A DNA stretch of 64,000 nt from Anaerolineales bacterium UBA3082 (GTDB taxonomy: Bacteria > Chloroflexota > Anaerolineae > UBA7937): assembly GCA_002366595.1 (NCBI GenBank), contig DFBK01000011.1, positions 1 to 64,000 on the forward strand, read 5' to 3'. Positions 60,906-64,000 of this stretch are shown here, piece after piece. A program made the position numbers and the translations under genes. Numbering within the stretch: position 1 is the stretch's first letter; the number at the start of each line of letters is the position of its first letter. Under the pieces are notes generated by a model, which was given only the letters and a program-made list of their open reading frames with translations, had not been told where the DNA came from and searched no databases.

Positions 60906-62127
60906 GCTGCCGCTCCTTCCGCTTTTTCTCTGTTACACCACCTTGACCTACGTTATCTTGTTGATGCAGGATCTTGTGATAGAACTTCTCTAACTGAGTA
61001 GTGAGCATTTCCCACGAAAGTTGCTCTTCTGCTATCCGCCTGGCATTGGAGCCCATTTCCTCCCGCAAGCCTTGATCTTCCAGGAGAGATAGCGTTGCTC
61101 TGGCAAAGCCTTGAGGATTATCATTGGCCAACAAGCCGATATTGTGCTCTCTGAACAACACCGATACATCACCCACCGGACAGGTTATGATTGGTCTGCC
61201 TACGGCAAGGTAATCGTTTATCCTTGACGGCCACCTCGCTTGGTTACTAGTAGTGTTGCAGAGAGGAAGCATTAGTATGTCACAAGCGGCGAGATATCTA
61301 ACCAAATTCTCGTAATCGACGTAACCGGTTTCTATCACGGCGGTAGCGCTAATTTCGTGTAGCGCGATATTTGCTCTATGATTGCCAATCATAATCAACT
61401 TGCAGTCGCTATGACGCTTATGAATAACCGCGAAGGCATTTAAGAGGAGTGCAGCGTCCTTCGGCTGCAATACCCCCAAATGGCCGAGTAAAGGAGCCTC
61501 GAGAGGGAGGCCGAGGGCCCGTCGCGCCTCGAACTGGTCTAGTGGTCTGATCCGCTCAACGTCTGAACCTTGAGGAATCCTCATGATGGTGCTTTCATTC
61601 ACCTGCAGGGAGAGCGCGCGCTGATAGAGCGCTTGACTGATCACTGTAGTGCCATCTGCATACTTGCGAAAGGCTTCCTCGAAAAAGGTTTCTATCGGAG
61701 CTAGCATGCGCCACAGCAGTTGATTTGGTCGCTCATAGATTGTCCCACCTCTGCCCCACCAGTCCGCCCAATCCAATACGAGTTTGCTTTGCTGCATGGT
61801 TTTGTGGTAAAGCGCCGGAAGAATGACCGCAGGTCGTGAATCGAACGCATGAACAAGGTCGAAAGACCGATCATGAACATATGCTATGCGATTCAGCGTG
61901 TCCCAAGGATCCCAACCTGATCGGGTGACTCCCCAAAGGAGGTCAGGCGTCTCAAACACCTTTAGGCCTTCAATGACCTTCTCCCTAAACCCGTAGCGCA
62001 AAGTAGGAGAGATTGTCAGTAGCGTGACCCGATGCCCTCGCCGCGCTAGGTGTCGACCGAAGTGATAGGCTCGAAAGAAGGTACCACCGCGCCAGGCAAC
62101 ATTGTGGTTGAGCATCAAGATGCGCAT
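60895..62127 (-). CDS. GT4 glycosyltransferase
   Basis: This GT-B enzyme of about 410 residues starts MRILMLNHNVAWRGGTFFRA, has LVLDWADWWGRGGTIYERPN, APLLGHLGVLQPKDAALLLN and ILMLPLCNTTSNQARWPSRI in the donor half. The motif S-N-Q-A-R-W-P-S-R replaces the usual E-x7-E, so donor binding may differ. I chose ATG 62127, one base past the upstream stop; a longer frame to 62220 would run into that gene. The short C-terminal tail is very basic (TEKKRKERQHAA). Confidence 0.88.
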   Translation of the reverse strand: MRILMLNHNVAWRGGTFFRAYHFGRHLARRGHRVTLLTISPTLRYGFREKVIEGLKVFETPDLLWGVTRSGWDPWDTLNRIAYVHDRSFDLVHAFDSRPAVILPALYHKTMQQSKLVLDWADWWGRGGTIYERPNQLLWRMLAPIETFFEEAFRKYADGTTVISQALYQRALSLQVNESTIMRIPQGSDVERIRPLDQFEARRALGLPLEAPLLGHLGVLQPKDAALLLNAFAVIHKRHSDCKLIMIGNHRANIALHEISATAVIETGYVDYENLVRYLAACDILMLPLCNTTSNQARWPSRINDYLAVGRPIITCPVGDVSVLFREHNIGLLANDNPQGFARATLSLLEDQGLREEMGSNARRIAEEQLSWEMLTTQLEKFYHKILHQQDNVGQGGVTEKKRKERQHAA

Positions 62128-62128
62128 A

Positions 62129-63298
62129 TCACGCTCGCGCTGCTTCTTCCAGAATCTCGAGAGTGCGGGCAGCGCTTCGTTTCCAAGTGTAATCTTTCGC
62201 CCTCTGTCGTCCACGCACAATCAAGCTCTGGTGCAAGGATCGATCATGCAGTACACGTTCCATGCCATCGGCAATAGAGTCCTCGTCAAGTGGATCCACC
62301 AACACGGCGGCGTCTCCGGCCAATTCGGCCATGCTGCCGCTATTTGAAGTCACGACCGGACAGCCGCAGGCCATAGCTTCCAAAGCGGGATATCCGAAGG
62401 TCTCGTAGAGCGATGGGATCACCGCCAAATCAGCGCCCAAGTAGGTGGCTGCTGCCAAGTGATGATCCAGCCTATCAGTAAATACCACATCCTCTAGCAC
62501 ACCGGCCTGCTTGGCTACCATTCGCAGTTCATCAAATGAAACGCTGATCTCGCTGCCCACCAGAAGTAGGACATGGCGCAGGTTTGTGCGTCGTTTCAAC
62601 AAGCCGAAAGCACGAATTAAGCGAGCGTGATTCTTGTAGCCATAGGTTGACGATACATACAAGATGTACGGTCGGCCTGCGGTTAGTTCAGCGCCCACTC
62701 GTCGCTCCGGGGCATCCTGCGGCACCTCTGCCAGCCTCCAGATATCCCATGAAAGTCCATGCGGCACAATACTTACTTTCTCTGCTGGCACTCCCGTCCA
62801 GTGCACAAGATCACGCTTGGAATGTTCCGTAAAGATGATGACACTTACCGCTTTTTTCAGAGACAATGGCAACATGTAGCGCAGGTAGGCCCCGCGCAAT
62901 CGCCCATAAGCCTCTGGCATTTCGTAGAACTGAAGGAATTGCACTGCCAGCACCACGGGGGTCTTGGTTAGCAAAGGCGCTACTGTTGCAGTAGCAAAGA
63001 ATACATCCAGCCGTTGACTGGCAATAGCAGCAGCCAACCCAGTTTGCTGGTAGAGAACACGCGGTGGGCGACTAACCGGAACGCCGGGGAGCCTCACTAT
63101 TTCGACGTTCGACGGAATTGTCTCCAGCACTGGGTCTGCCCAAGCTGGCGTAAATAGAATGAATTGATGCTGAGGGCCTTGGATGACAAACTCTGTCAAC
63201 AGTGATTGTAGATACACTCGCATTCCGCCCGGTCCCTGCCGGCTTGTCGCTTCTCCAGGCGAGATATTGTCTATGCCAATGCGTAGAGAACGGCTCAT
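62129..63298 (-). CDS. GT4 glycosyltransferase
   Basis: This GT-B enzyme of 389 residues has LRIGIDNISPGEATSRQGPG, RVYLQSLLTEFVIQGPQHQF, VIIFTEHSKRDLVHWTGVPA, YILYVSSTYGYKNHARLIRA and VIPSLYETFGYPALEAMACG with intact E-x7-E. The ATG at 63298 overlaps the stop of the carbamoyltransferase as ATGA. Relatives are alpha-mannosyl- or rhamnosyltransferase-like; specificity unknown. Confidence 0.92.
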   Translation of the reverse strand: MSRSLRIGIDNISPGEATSRQGPGGMRVYLQSLLTEFVIQGPQHQFILFTPAWADPVLETIPSNVEIVRLPGVPVSRPPRVLYQQTGLAAAIASQRLDVFFATATVAPLLTKTPVVLAVQFLQFYEMPEAYGRLRGAYLRYMLPLSLKKAVSVIIFTEHSKRDLVHWTGVPAEKVSIVPHGLSWDIWRLAEVPQDAPERRVGAELTAGRPYILYVSSTYGYKNHARLIRAFGLLKRRTNLRHVLLLVGSEISVSFDELRMVAKQAGVLEDVVFTDRLDHHLAAATYLGADLAVIPSLYETFGYPALEAMACGCPVVTSNSGSMAELAGDAAVLVDPLDEDSIADGMERVLHDRSLHQSLIVRGRQRAKDYTWKRSAARTLEILEEAARA

Positions 63299-64000
63299 CG
63301 CTTACGCAACAAGAATGAGCCTAAGCTGAGGTACTCTAGGCCGGAGTTGGAGAACACGTGCAAGGCGTCAGCGACATTGCACACCACTGGCTCCCCATGT
63401 AAGTTATACGAAGTGTTGAGCACCGCGCCAATTCCGGTGAGTTTTTCGAACTGCTTGATCAGCGCGTAATACGCTGGGTTCCACCGCTCTTCGACAATCT
63501 GCGGCCGCAGTGTCATATCATATGAGTGCATCGCCGCTCGCAGTTCGCGCTTTGCTCGAGCGGTGGAATGGAACGCCAAGATCATGTAAGGCGCTGGGAC
63601 ATTCTTTGGGTTGATCAGGTAATCATGTGCTCGTTCAGCCAAGATGCTCGGTGCGAATGGCATCCAAAAGTCGCGGCTCTTGATCTGGTCATTGATCACC
63701 CGTACGATATCAGGGTTAGATGGATGAGCCAGAATGCTGCAGTTGCCAAGTGCCCGTGCGCCCCATTCCATCCGCCCGTCGCGACGGGCCACGACTTTTC
63801 CTTCCCTAGCAGTTGTGCTACGTGTTGGATCATGTCGCCCGGTTTCTCGATGATGTATTGCGCAGCCAGGTTATGATCGCGTATGTAACGCTCGATGTCC
63901 GCGTCGGTATACTGGGGCCCCCAGTACAAATCGCGAATGGATTCGCCCTCCCAGGGGAGACCTTGGCGCTCGCAACATTGTTTATAGCCGTAATATGCCG
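63295..64000 (-). pseudogene. Carbamoyltransferase (NodU/TobZ/CmcH family), partial and frameshifted
   Basis: The upstream frame (64000 to about 63800) reads LYWGPQYTDADIERYIRDHN and EKPGDMIQHVAQLLGK. The downstream frame (63792-63295) reads RRDGRMEWGARALGNCSILA, INDQIKSRDFWMPFAPSIL and VLNTSYNLHGEPVVCNVADA, the C-terminal half of O-carbamoyltransferases. They join only if one base is added near 63795-63806 (a run of T, C on the plus strand). The 5' half lies outside the window. If the indel is a sequencing error, the gene is intact and transfers carbamoyl groups to sugars. Confidence 0.8.

Noticed and set aside
1..64000. CRISPR array, insertion sequence, prophage or tRNA gene
   Set aside because: No regular spaced direct repeats, transposase motifs with terminal inverted repeats, phage structural genes or tRNA-like folds were noticed on either strand by reading. 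A dedicated search was not possible.

Overview
The window is about 64 kb of roughly 55-58% GC DNA and is almost entirely a surface-glycan (exopolysaccharide / cell-surface glycoconjugate) gene region. From about 64000 down to 5223, essentially every gene lies on the minus strand. Lineage is inferred, not proven. Several traits fit a Chloroflexota (Anaerolineae-like) bacterium: a LuxR-type HTH joined through one membrane helix to a kelch propeller, exported proteins carrying Y-L-P-L-V-type motifs, many large GT-C-type membrane proteins, and frequent TTG/GTG starts. No tRNA, rRNA, CRISPR array, transposase or phage gene was seen.

Layout from left to right. 1-650 holds a partial plus-strand gene, a strong terminator and a decayed PaaI-type thioesterase. 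648-5180 holds a GT4 gene, the divergent HTH-TM-kelch gene with a consensus promoter, a bidirectional terminator, and a repeat-built secreted protein whose promoter overlaps two palindromic 41-bp repeats. 5223-19037 is a run of GT2, GT4, GT-C, methyltransferase and flippase-like genes behind a consensus promoter at 19073-19101. 19434-38606 holds an FG-GAP secreted protein with its own promoter, GT-C proteins, methyltransferase and GT4 genes, two genes sharing a coiled-coil module, the Wzt ATPase, and a secreted glycoside-hydrolase-like protein. 38667-49832 holds the machinery: initiating phosphoglycosyltransferase, WecG/TagA transferase, TPR protein, Wzm permease, flippase-like protein, O-antigen ligase-like protein and a Wzz-BY-kinase fusion. 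49854-53191 has small proteins, a geranylgeranyl-reductase-like flavoprotein and a transaldolase. 51861-55628 is a GDP-D-glycero-D-manno-heptose cassette (GmhB, GmhA, HddA, HddC plus transaldolase). 55644-64000 holds sugar-modifying oxidoreductases, a second initiating transferase, two GT4 enzymes and a carbamoyltransferase cut by the window edge.

How it works together (inference): nucleotide-activated sugars, including a heptose, are made by the right-hand block. Chains are started on polyprenyl phosphate by one of two initiating transferases, extended by about a dozen GT2/GT4 enzymes, and exported by Wzm/Wzt and/or a Wzy/Wzz-like route. GT-C proteins and a DPM1-like GT2 suggest a parallel polyprenol-phosphate-sugar route acting outside the membrane.

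The region is also a gene graveyard: fragments of a thioesterase, a GT-C tail, a DUF2142-like 3' end, a B12-binding radical-SAM domain, a TPR protein, a Wzz protein and a GT2. At least three otherwise intact genes are broken by indels in or beside short simple-sequence runs; whether these are real or sequencing errors cannot be decided from one sequence.
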